Shown one piece after another: positions 1 through 5,776 of a stretch of 5,776 bases of DNA. Every line of letters starts with the position of its first letter. Position 1 is the first letter of the stretch. The position numbers and the translations under genes were made by a program. The notes under the pieces were generated by a model, which saw only the letters and a program-made list of their open reading frames with translations, was not told the origin of the DNA and did no database searches. This DNA comes from Rhodoferax sp. (GTDB taxonomy: Bacteria; Pseudomonadota; Gammaproteobacteria; Burkholderiales; Burkholderiaceae), in the NCBI GenBank assembly GCA_028292075.1, contig JAQGNA010000686.1, forward strand, positions 1-5,776, read 5' to 3'.

Positions 1-1145
1 TGCACCCGGCTGATCATTCCGTTGTCCATGACGACCTGACCGTTGTTCACGCTGCGCAGGAAGCTGCGGTCGGCCTCGATCTCGGCGAGCTCGCTGTCGC
101 GGCGCGCATCGATCTCGGCTTCGGTCGCCGGGTCGAGTGCGCCGGTTTCCCCGGGTGCGCCGTGTACTCCGCGTGCGCCACCCGCGGCCAGCTTGGCCCG
201 CAGCCATGTGATCTCGGCGTCGCGCTTGAGCACCTCGAACCGTGTGTCCACCAGGTCGATGCGGTCGTACAGCGTCTGCAGCTTGGTCGCCTTGTCGACC
301 ACGTGCACCGGCGTGGAGATCTTTCCGCAGTCGTGCAGCAGACCGGCAATTTTGAGCTCGTAGCGGTCGCGCTCCGACATCTTGAAGGCCGCATAGGGGC
401 CTTCGGTGGCCGCGTCGACGGCTTCGGCCAGCATCATGGTCAGCTCCGGCACACGCGCACAGTGGCCCGCGGTGTAGGGCGACTTGTCGTCGATGGCCAT
501 GTTGATCAGCTTGATGAACGACTCGAACAGGTCTTCCAGCTGATTCGTGAGGTGGCGGTTGCTCAGGGCGATGGCTGCCTGCGAGGCCAGCGACTCCACC
601 AGGCGCTGGTCGGCCTCGGAAAAGGTGACGACGCGGTTCAGGTCCGGCTCCTGCGCGTTGATCAGCTGCAGCACCCCGATGACTTCGCCGTCGTGGTTCT
701 TCATGGGCACGGTCAGGAACGACTGCGAACGGTAGCCGGTGCTTGCATCGAAAAGCTTGGTGCCCGAGAAGTCGAAACCCGCCTCGACATAGGCGTCGGC
801 GATGTTCACCGTGCGGTCGTGGATGGCGGCATAGGTGGCGACCATCGAATCGTTGAATGCGCCCTCGGCGTTGATCAGCTGCAGCGGCGCGAAGTCGATC
901 TTGCGTCCGGTGGTACCGCCAAGGAACAGCTCGAGAGAATTGGTGCGCATGATCTCGAAGCGCAGGGCGCTGCCGTCTTCGGCCATGCGGTAGAGCGTGC
1001 CCCCGTCGGCATGCGTGATGTTCTTTGCCGCAATCAGGATGCCTTCCAGCAGGGCATCGATGTTGCGCTCTTTCGAGAGGGCCGCGCCAATTGCGTTGAG
1101 TTGATCGAGTCGGCCTAGGAGGTCGCCGACGAGGTCTATCGCCAT
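1..1145 (-). CDS. GAF domain / HD-GYP phosphohydrolase, candidate c-di-GMP phosphodiesterase (3' end outside window)
   Basis: The minus-strand frame stays open for 381 codons from ATG at 1145 to the window edge, so the C-terminus is missing. Residues about 28-199 form a GAF sensor domain: helix NIDALLEGIL, core LYRMAEDG, then VPMKNHDGEVIGVLQLIN and a closing FSEADQRLVESLASQAA helix. A helical linker leads into an HD fold with a first histidine in TAGHCARV (His228) and the metal-binding pair in LLHDCGKISTP (His271-Asp272). This HD pattern is that of HD-GYP proteins, which hydrolyse c-di-GMP with a two- or three-iron centre. Activity here is inferred, because the GYP motif is not in view. No signal peptide or membrane segment is seen, so it should be cytosolic. 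AGGAA lies 7 nt before the ATG. The roughly 110 residues after His-Asp contain no HHExxDGxGYP, implying an unusually long spacer. The gene is divergent from the diguanylate cyclase gene. The fold is confident, the catalytic role less so. Confidence 0.88.
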   Translation of the reverse strand, partial: MAIDLVGDLLGRLDQLNAIGAALSKERNIDALLEGILIAAKNITHADGGTLYRMAEDGSALRFEIMRTNSLELFLGGTTGRKIDFAPLQLINAEGAFNDSMVATYAAIHDRTVNIADAYVEAGFDFSGTKLFDASTGYRSQSFLTVPMKNHDGEVIGVLQLINAQEPDLNRVVTFSEADQRLVESLASQAAIALSNRHLTNQLEDLFESFIKLINMAIDDKSPYTAGHCARVPELTMMLAEAVDAATEGPYAAFKMSERDRYELKIAGLLHDCGKISTPVHVVDKATKLQTLYDRIDLVDTRFEVLKRDAEITWLRAKLAAGGARGVHGAPGETGALDPATEAEIDARRDSELAEIEADRSFLRSVNNGQVVMDNGMISRV

Positions 1146-1152
1146 GTCCAGA

Positions 1153-1157
1153 TTCCT
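1153..1157 (-). promoter_or_regulatory. Ribosome binding site of the GAF/HD-GYP gene
   Basis: On the minus strand AGGAA is followed by 7 nt and then ATG at 1145. This is a good Shine-Dalgarno match at normal spacing, and it supports this start over any internal one. Confidence 0.7.
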
Positions 1158-1220
1158 GTTGAAACTGGCCAGCCCGCAGCTTGGGCGCGGAGGGTCTGGC
1201 ATCGAATCGCCCAGATTACC

Positions 1221-1269
1221 ATCAATTTACACTTTGATAAACATTCGGCTTTTGACATCTCAATGTTAA
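1221..1269. promoter_or_regulatory. AT-rich intergenic core with two short inverted repeats, possible operator
   Basis: ATCAA (1221-1225) and TTGAT (1234-1238) form a perfect 5-bp inverted repeat with an 8-bp spacer. TTGACAT (1252-1258) and ATGTTAA (1263-1269) form a 7-bp inverted repeat with one mismatch and a 4-bp spacer. The second repeat overlaps the candidate minus-strand -35 box. It also contains a perfect plus-strand TTGACA (1252-1257), but no convincing -10 box lies 16-18 bp beyond it. A regulator bound here could act on both divergent genes. The repeats are short enough to be chance. Confidence 0.25.
1234..1263 (-). promoter_or_regulatory. Candidate sigma-70 type promoter of the GAF/HD-GYP gene
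   Basis: Read on the minus strand, TTGAGA (1263-1258, five of six to the -35 consensus) is followed after 18 bp by TATCAA (1239-1234, four of six to the -10 consensus). It lies in the most AT-rich stretch of the window. Transcription would start near 1227 and leave a leader of about 80 nt. The match is by eye, and the 18-bp spacer is one longer than optimal. Confidence 0.35.
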
Positions 1270-1338
1270 AAAATACCGAAAACCAAGATGGAGTCTTTCG
1301 TTGTCGAGCCGCCTTGGCGACAGAATCTGCCGCTCGCG

Positions 1339-1376
1339 GCGTGTACGCATCAGGCGTATATTTCATCGCATACGTA
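1339..1376 (+). promoter_or_regulatory. Nested inverted repeats and a -10-like box before the diguanylate cyclase gene
   Basis: GCGT (1339-1342) and ACGC (1345-1348) are inverted repeats. TACGC (1344-1348) and GCGTA (1354-1358) form a second, perfect 5-5-5 inverted repeat sharing the middle arm. The palindrome TACGTA lies at 1371-1376. TATATT at 1357-1362 matches five of six bases of a -10 box and would start transcription close to 1369, giving a leader of about 24 nt. No -35 box is visible at the right distance, so a promoter here would need an activator or another sigma factor. This is inference from short motifs. Confidence 0.25.
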
Positions 1377-1384
1377 ACCTGTCT

Positions 1385-1388
1385 GGAG
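1385..1388 (+). promoter_or_regulatory. Probable ribosome binding site of the diguanylate cyclase gene
   Basis: GGAG lies only 4 nt before the GTG at 1393, which is close spacing. An in-frame TAA at 1375-1377 rules out an earlier start, and GTG 1393 is the first start codon after it. The next GTG, at 1420, would also keep the basic residues before the first membrane helix but has no clear Shine-Dalgarno sequence. Confidence 0.45.
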
Positions 1389-1392
1389 CCGC

Positions 1393-4320
1393 GTGGACTG
1401 CGTCCCGAAACCTCTTTCCGTGAAGTCGATCTGGCAGGCACCGTCCGGTACGGGGCGCTTCACGCGCCGGCGCAAGCGCAACGAATGGTGGTCGCTCGGC
1501 ATTGCCATGGTGCTGCTCACTGCGGCGCTGGCTGTCTTCATGCTCGAGGATCGCGCGAGCATCGTCACCCAGGAACGCAGCCGCCTGCAAACCCAGGCCC
1601 GTGTCATCGAGGAAAACCTGGTGCGCCAGCTGCAAGCGGTTGCCAGCGTGCTCTCGGGCCTGCGCGACGAAGTCTCGGCGAGCGAGCGCCTCGGTTTGCC
1701 CGCACGCAGCGGCATCACGCCCTCCGGACTGCACCTCAAGATCCTCAACGACGCATTGCCCGGTGTGCGCGCCATCTATGCGGTGGACCGGAATGGCATC
1801 GTGCTGACCGCGGAACAGCAAACCTATGTGGGCCGCGGTGCCGGCGAACGGCCTTACTTCACCGTGCCCCGCGACCGGCACGACGACGCCATGATGTTCG
1901 TCTCACCGCCGTACCTTTCGGTGCTGAACAACTACGCCATCAACCTCAGCAAAAGTTTCAGCGACGCTCAGGGCCGATTTGCCGGCATCGTGACCGCGAC
2001 GCTCGATCAGTCGTACTTCGAAATCCTGGCCCGCTCGGTGATCTATGCGCCCGACATGACCGTCAACATCTCGCATGCCGACGGGGAGGTGTTCCTGATC
2101 GCCCCGTCGTATGCACGCGCCGTGGGAATGAACCAGAACGCTGCGGGGTCGCCGTTCGTGCGCCACATGCAAAGCGGGGCCGCGGCCAGCCTCTTCGAGG
2201 AAACCGCGGCGGAGAACCCGCAGCCGCGGATCCTGGCACTGCGCAGCGTCTCGCCCTCCTCCTTGCACCTGGACAAGCCGTTCGTCATCACCGTGAGCAG
2301 GCCGCTGTCCGCGGTGTATGGCCGATGGACCGAGCAGGCGCTGGTCTATGCCGGCATCTGGGCCTTGCTCATGATGGCCGCCGGCCTTGCGCTGTTTTTC
2401 AGCCAGTCACGCCGCAGCGCGGTGCTGGCGGCTCACTTGGCGGTAGAGGCGGCCCAGCGCGAGACGGCGCAACGCTTTGAACTCGGCCTCAAGGGCGCCG
2501 ACCTTGGCCTCTGGGAATGGCATCTGGCGGACGACCGGCTGACGCTCAACGACCGGGAGTGGCGGATGCTCGGCTACGAGCCGGGCGAGCTCGACCTGGG
2601 CCACCGGTCTTGGCAGCAGCTCCTGCATCCCGAAGACTGGGCCGCCCTTGAAACCGCCTTCACCGTGCACGTGAAAGAGCGCACTCCGGCCTACAAGCTG
2701 GAGCATCGCCTGCGCCACAAGAACGGCGACTGGGTCTGGGTGCTGGACCATGCGATGGTGGTCGAACGCGACCTGCGCGGCCGGGCCTTGCGGGTGCTTG
2801 GCACTCACCTGGACATCACTGCGCGCAAGCGTGCCGAGCAGGTGCAGGAAGACACTGCCCAGCGCCTGGAACTCGCCATGCAGAGCGGCAACATCGGCCT
2901 GCTCGACTGGCATCTGGCCACTGGCGAAGTGGTCCTGAACGGACTTGGACTGGCGATGCTCGGCCGCGCGGGTAGCGAAACCGGCAGCCACGGCAAGACC
3001 GGCCAGCACGGGGAACACGACGAACACGATCAGCTCTTCCGGGTCGCACATGCCGACACCGGCAAGTTGACGGCCGCCGAATGGGTCGCGTTGCGTCACC
3101 CCGACGATCAGGCCCTGGTGGCTGAGGCGCAGGGCGCGCTGCTGCGTTCGGCGGTCAGGACGGCCGACCTGGAATACCGCATGCGCCATGCGGCGGGCCA
3201 CTACATCTATGTGCACATGCGGGCCGAGATCGTCGAGCGCGACGCGATGGACCGGCCGGTCCGGCTGGTCGGCATCTTCCGCGACGTGAGCGAACGAAAG
3301 CACACCGAGGCGGCGTTGGCCGACGCCATGGCGCTACAGCGGCGCACCGGTGAACTGGCGCGTGTGGGCGGCTGGGCACTCGACCTGCCCGACGGACAGC
3401 CGGTGTGGACCGACGAGGTCTACCGCATCTACGACCTGGCCACGGGCCAGCCGCTGGGGCTGCCGCGGGCGCTCGCGGGGCAGGCGCCCGAAGACCGTGC
3501 GCGCTTCGACGCTGCCCTGCTGGCTGCCACCACCACCGGCACGCCATGGGACATGGAACTGCAGGTCGGCACAGCGCTTGGCCGACAGATCTGGGTGCGT
3601 TCCCATTGCGAAGTGGTGCTGGAAGACGGCCGGCCCAAACGCCTGGTCGGCACCGTGCAGGACACGACGGAGCGCATGCAGGTTCAACTGGAGCTGCAGC
3701 GGGCCAACGGCCAGCTGGCCGAAATGTCGATGACCGACGGGCTGACCGGCGTGGCGAACCGGCGGCATTTCGACCAGGCCATCGCCGGCGAATGGCCACG
3801 CAGCATCCGCCAGAAGCTGCCAGTCGCTTTGCTGATGATCGACATCGACTACTTCAAGGCCTACAACGACGCGCTCGGCCACCAGGGAGGCGATGCCTGC
3901 CTGCGCGAGGTGGCGCACATCCTGGCGCGCTGCGCCTGGCGCCCTGGCGAATTGCTGGCGCGCTACGGCGGGGAGGAGTTTTGCATCCTCTTGCCCGGGA
4001 GCACCCTGGACGATGCGAAAGTGGTGGCTCAACGCTGCCTCGACCGGCTGGCCCAGGCCGGCATACCGCACCCGGCCACGCCGCCGTCGCCGTGGCTCAG
4101 CATCAGCGTCGGCGTGGCAAGCCAGGTGCCGGCGGTGGGCAGCTTGCCCGACGCGCTGATCGAACAGGCCGACACCGCCTTGTACCGCGCCAAACGCGGT
4201 GGTCGCGCACGCTTCGAATGCGCGGTGACAGACCCGGCAGCGCGGGGCGACGCTGAGGAAACGCCGCTGGCTTGGGAGGCTGCAAGTCAATTGTCCGTAG
4301 ACCGCACGCCCGCCGAGTGA
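1393..4320 (+). CDS. Membrane diguanylate cyclase: dCache, three PAS domains, GGDEF
   Basis: This 975-residue protein makes c-di-GMP from two GTP in response to signals. A basic RRRKR (25-29) precedes TM1 (about 32-51). A periplasmic dCache-type ligand-binding domain follows, with RAIYAVDRNG, GERPYF (to 156) and TATLDQSYF (to 209). TM2 spans about 316-336. The cytosolic part has PAS1 (about 362-482), PAS2 (about 492-636) and a more diverged PAS3 (about 651-760). PAS1 and PAS2 end in the usual D[IV][TS].RK. A short helical linker reaches the GGDEF domain, which has DGLTG (782-786), DIDYFK (817-822) with metal aspartate 817, YND (824-826), GGEEF (859-863) and ADTALYRAK near the end. All catalytic residues are present, so it should be active. 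The upstream I-site reads RPGE (850-853), RxxE in place of RxxD. There is no EAL domain. PAS2 carries a His-rich insert (533-545). The start is GTG, and the gene ends 25 bp from convergent dsbB. The dCache ligand cannot be told from sequence. Confidence 0.93.
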   Translation: MDCVPKPLSVKSIWQAPSGTGRFTRRRKRNEWWSLGIAMVLLTAALAVFMLEDRASIVTQERSRLQTQARVIEENLVRQLQAVASVLSGLRDEVSASERLGLPARSGITPSGLHLKILNDALPGVRAIYAVDRNGIVLTAEQQTYVGRGAGERPYFTVPRDRHDDAMMFVSPPYLSVLNNYAINLSKSFSDAQGRFAGIVTATLDQSYFEILARSVIYAPDMTVNISHADGEVFLIAPSYARAVGMNQNAAGSPFVRHMQSGAAASLFEETAAENPQPRILALRSVSPSSLHLDKPFVITVSRPLSAVYGRWTEQALVYAGIWALLMMAAGLALFFSQSRRSAVLAAHLAVEAAQRETAQRFELGLKGADLGLWEWHLADDRLTLNDREWRMLGYEPGELDLGHRSWQQLLHPEDWAALETAFTVHVKERTPAYKLEHRLRHKNGDWVWVLDHAMVVERDLRGRALRVLGTHLDITARKRAEQVQEDTAQRLELAMQSGNIGLLDWHLATGEVVLNGLGLAMLGRAGSETGSHGKTGQHGEHDEHDQLFRVAHADTGKLTAAEWVALRHPDDQALVAEAQGALLRSAVRTADLEYRMRHAAGHYIYVHMRAEIVERDAMDRPVRLVGIFRDVSERKHTEAALADAMALQRRTGELARVGGWALDLPDGQPVWTDEVYRIYDLATGQPLGLPRALAGQAPEDRARFDAALLAATTTGTPWDMELQVGTALGRQIWVRSHCEVVLEDGRPKRLVGTVQDTTERMQVQLELQRANGQLAEMSMTDGLTGVANRRHFDQAIAGEWPRSIRQKLPVALLMIDIDYFKAYNDALGHQGGDACLREVAHILARCAWRPGELLARYGGEEFCILLPGSTLDDAKVVAQRCLDRLAQAGIPHPATPPSPWLSISVGVASQVPAVGSLPDALIEQADTALYRAKRGGRARFECAVTDPAARGDAEETPLAWEAASQLSVDRTPAE
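3013..3030 (+). repeat. Tandem 9-bp repeat in the His-rich insert of PAS2
   Basis: GAACACGAC (3013-3021) is followed at once by GAACACGAT (3022-3030), in frame, encoding EHD-EHD. It is the end of an insert (residues 527-546) that also holds two similar GxHG units (GSHG, GQHG). In-frame repeat expansion by slippage is a likely origin. Confidence 0.6.
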
Positions 4321-4345
4321 AGGCCCTGCCGCCCCGCCTGCCCGC

Positions 4346-4852
4346 TCAGCGTGCAGCCGGGCGGCGTAGCAACATTGCCAGGGCGACCAGGACGATCGCC
4401 ACGAAGCAGATGAAAGACCAGTTGGCGATGGAGCCCCCGAGGAAGGTCCAGTCAATGGCCGTGCAGTCGCCGCCGCCCTTGAAGATCATGGGAATGGCGC
4501 GCTTCAGCGGGAAGGTTTCGATCATGCCGTAGAGGTCGCGTCCACAGGTGGCGACTTCGGGCGGATACCACTGCAGCCAGCTCTGGCGGGCTGCCACGAA
4601 CGCACCGAATCCTGCAACCAGCAGCAACAGCACGATGCCCCCGAGGCGCACACCGCGCCTGCGGCTGGCTGCCGTGAGCGCCGCGATGATGGCCACCAGC
4701 AGCAAGGCATAGCGCTGCACGATGCACATGGGGCACGGCTCCAGGCCGACCACATGCTGCAGGTAAAGCCCAAAGCCCAGAAGCCCGACACAGACCAGGC
4801 TCATCAGCATCAACACGCGCCGTGGTGCGGCGTCCATCCAGTTCAACAGCAT
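4346..4852 (-). CDS. dsbB: Disulfide bond formation protein B
   Basis: The 168-residue protein is close to the usual DsbB length (about 160-180). DsbB sits in the inner membrane, reoxidises the periplasmic thiol oxidase DsbA and passes the electrons to quinone. Four membrane helices are visible (about 14-31, 44-62, 69-88 and 143-162). The first periplasmic loop holds the Cys40-Pro-Met-Cys43 pair, followed by Arg47, which matches the conserved arginine near the quinone site. The second loop holds Cys103 and Cys130, the pair that exchanges with DsbA, separated by 26 residues. All four catalytic cysteines are therefore present. The start is ATG at 4852, preceded only by a weak purine-rich GAAAGAA. 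The gene follows cysA on the same strand but lies behind a terminator, and it converges with the cyclase gene. No DsbA gene is in view. I see no clear promoter of its own, so how it is transcribed is open. Confidence 0.94.
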   Translation of the reverse strand: MLLNWMDAAPRRVLMLMSLVCVGLLGFGLYLQHVVGLEPCPMCIVQRYALLLVAIIAALTAASRRRGVRLGGIVLLLLVAGFGAFVAARQSWLQWYPPEVATCGRDLYGMIETFPLKRAIPMIFKGGGDCTAIDWTFLGGSIANWSFICFVAIVLVALAMLLRRPAAR

Positions 4853-4870
4853 CGTTTTGTTCTTTCAAGG

Positions 4871-4891
4871 AAAAAACGCCCCGAGGGGCGT
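4871..4891 (-). terminator. Rho-independent terminator after cysA
   Basis: On the minus strand ACGCCCC, a 2-nt TC, and GGGGCGT form a 7-bp GC-rich hairpin (4891-4876). With a 4-nt loop the stem is 6 bp. A run of T (continuing to 4871) follows at once. It lies about 56 bp past the cysA stop codon and ends 18 bp before the dsbB start. Orientation is clear because only this strand has a T tract after the stem. Confidence 0.85.
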
Positions 4892-4899
4892 CTTGCAAA

Positions 4900-4934
4900 C
4901 TTCGACCTTCGACCTTTGACCTCTAACCTTCACC
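4900..4934. repeat. Five-unit heptanucleotide tandem repeat between dsbB and cysA
   Basis: Read on the plus strand the units are CTTCGAC, CTTCGAC, CTTTGAC, CTCTAAC and CTTCACC, with no gaps. The first two are identical. The others differ from them by one or two bases, so the array decays toward cysA. It is noncoding and lies between the cysA stop codon (4947) and its terminator, so it would be transcribed in the 3' tail of the cys mRNA. It may have arisen by slippage; no function is evident. Confidence 0.75.
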
Positions 4935-4946
4935 CCGGCGCCACGT

Positions 4947-5776
4947 TCAAATGTCGAACGTGAGTGACTGGGCGTCCTCCACAAACACCTTGGCGTGGCG
5001 CGGTGTGACCACCAGCGTCTCGCCCTCCTTCAAGCCCATGGCCTTGTATTGCTGCGACGGAATCTGCGCCTCGATCAAATGGTCCTCCTTCGGATTGTCC
5101 GCAGGTTTGTGCTCTTCCAGCGGCGTAAGTTCCAGCCGGGCGATGGGGCCGATCACAATGGCGCGCGTCAGCTGCACCACGATGCCGTTGGGTCGGCCGT
5201 GCGCATCGAGGTGCGCGCCGGGCGAATAGCGCTGCACGTCGAGGTCGTGCGGGCGCACATAGGCGAAGGCCTTGGCGTCCTGCGCGCCACTGTGCTCGGG
5301 CGCGTCGAGGCGCATGCCTTCCAGATGCACCTCGCCTTCGTGGGCCCGGCCATGGAACAGATTCACGTCGCCCAGGAAGCCGTAGACGAACGGGCTGGCC
5401 GGATGGTCCCACACCTGCTGCGGCGAGCCGATCTGCTCGATCCGGCCCTTGTTCATCAGCACCACCCGGTCGGCCACTTCCAGCGCCTCTTCCTGGTCGT
5501 GGGTGACGAAGATGCTGGTGACATGCAGGTCGTCGTGCAGCCGGCGCAGCCAGCGCCGCAGTTCCTTGCGCACCTTGGCGTCGAGCGCGCCGAAGGGCTC
5601 GTCGAGCAGCAGCACCTTGGGCTCCACCGCGAGTGCGCGGGCCAGGGCGATGCGCTGGCGCTGGCCGCCCGAAAGCTGCGACGGGTAGCGGTCGGCCAGC
5701 CAGTCGAGCTGAACCAGGCCGAGCAGGTCCATCACCTTCTGCCTGATCTGCGCCTCGGGCGGGCGTTGGCCGCGCG
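4947..5776 (-). CDS. cysA: Sulfate/thiosulfate ABC importer ATP-binding protein CysA (5' end outside window)
   Basis: The visible 275 residues are the C-terminal three quarters of a family usually about 340-365 long. The N-terminus with the Walker A loop lies beyond the window. Present are the ABC signature LSGGQ (5675-5661), Walker B VLLLDEP with the D-loop GALD (about 5615-5580), and the H-loop VTHD (near 5501). The stretch around [15 protein letters not shown] and [16 protein letters not shown] is typical of CysA rather than of other importers with the same domains. A TOBE-type regulatory domain follows ([11 protein letters not shown] onward) and ends in SLTFDI before TGA at 4947-4949. CysA hydrolyses ATP at the inner face of the membrane to drive sulfate uptake through CysT/CysW, feeding cysteine synthesis. 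It is probably the last gene of a cys operon, since a terminator follows. The nearest alternative is another sugar or polyamine-type ATPase, which the C-terminal sequence makes unlikely. Confidence 0.9.
   Translation of the reverse strand, partial: RGQRPPEAQIRQKVMDLLGLVQLDWLADRYPSQLSGGQRQRIALARALAVEPKVLLLDEPFGALDAKVRKELRRWLRRLHDDLHVTSIFVTHDQEEALEVADRVVLMNKGRIEQIGSPQQVWDHPASPFVYGFLGDVNLFHGRAHEGEVHLEGMRLDAPEHSGAQDAKAFAYVRPHDLDVQRYSPGAHLDAHGRPNGIVVQLTRAIVIGPIARLELTPLEEHKPADNPKEDHLIEAQIPSQQYKAMGLKEGETLVVTPRHAKVFVEDAQSLTFDI

Noticed and set aside
162..1118. Long plus-strand open frame of 318 codons
   Set aside because: It is antisense to the GAF/HD-GYP gene, whose protein shows clear domain motifs. 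The plus-strand product shows no recognisable family and is a shadow of high GC content.
1198..1214. Sigma-54 promoter-like TGGCATCGAATCGCC
   Set aside because: The distance between the GG and GC elements is 9 bp rather than the required 10, and it points along the plus strand nearly 180 bp from the gene.
1252..1281. Plus-strand promoter from the perfect TTGACA at 1252-1257
   Set aside because: At 16-18 bp downstream the hexamers are TACCGA, ACCGAA and CCGAAA, none close to TATAAT. The box may instead be part of the inverted repeat.
4328..4365. Inverted repeat GCCGCCC / GGGCGGC between the cyclase and dsbB, as a shared terminator
   Set aside because: The arms match over 7 bp but the loop is 24 nt, one arm lies inside the dsbB coding end, and neither strand has a T tract after it. 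It may be only GC-rich coincidence.
3334..4455. Long minus-strand open frame of 373 codons opposite the GGDEF region
   Set aside because: It lies opposite a well-supported GGDEF domain, runs into dsbB, and its product has no recognisable domain.
4346..5776. Functional link between dsbB and cysA as one sulfur-redox operon
   Set aside because: A terminator separates them and the proteins act in different processes. Co-orientation alone does not support it.

Overview
This GC-rich window, with long uninterrupted genes and codons biased to G or C at the third position, looks like the chromosome of a betaproteobacterium. The CysA, DsbB and GAF/HD-GYP sequences most resemble Burkholderiales, probably Comamonadaceae (Variovorax/Acidovorax type). 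That placement comes from remembered protein families, not from a search. The window holds four protein genes, of which the first and last run off the edges. I see no RNA genes, insertion sequences, phage genes or CRISPR arrays.

Left part (1-4320): a divergently transcribed pair of cyclic-di-GMP genes. On the minus strand (1145 to beyond base 1) is a GAF-HD-GYP protein, a candidate c-di-GMP phosphodiesterase. On the plus strand (1393-4320) is a 975-residue membrane diguanylate cyclase with the order TM, periplasmic dCache, TM, three PAS domains, GGDEF. The 247-bp gap between them is AT-rich in its middle. It carries a candidate minus-strand promoter and several short inverted repeats, so the two opposing enzymes may share control DNA.

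Right part (4321-5776): two genes on the minus strand, convergent with the cyclase. dsbB (4852-4346) encodes the quinone-linked membrane oxidase that recharges DsbA. The 3' part of cysA (5776 to 4947) encodes the ATPase of the sulfate/thiosulfate importer. A Rho-independent terminator for cysA and a decaying array of five 7-bp repeats lie in the 94 bp between them. The terminator ends about 18 bp before the dsbB start, so dsbB is probably not simply the last gene of the cys operon.

No clearly new system is visible. The points most worth a second look are the divergent c-di-GMP pair, the RxxE variant of the cyclase I-site, a His-rich insert in the second PAS domain, a short collagen-like Gly-X-Y stretch within a long HD-to-GYP spacer, and the heptamer array beside the terminator.
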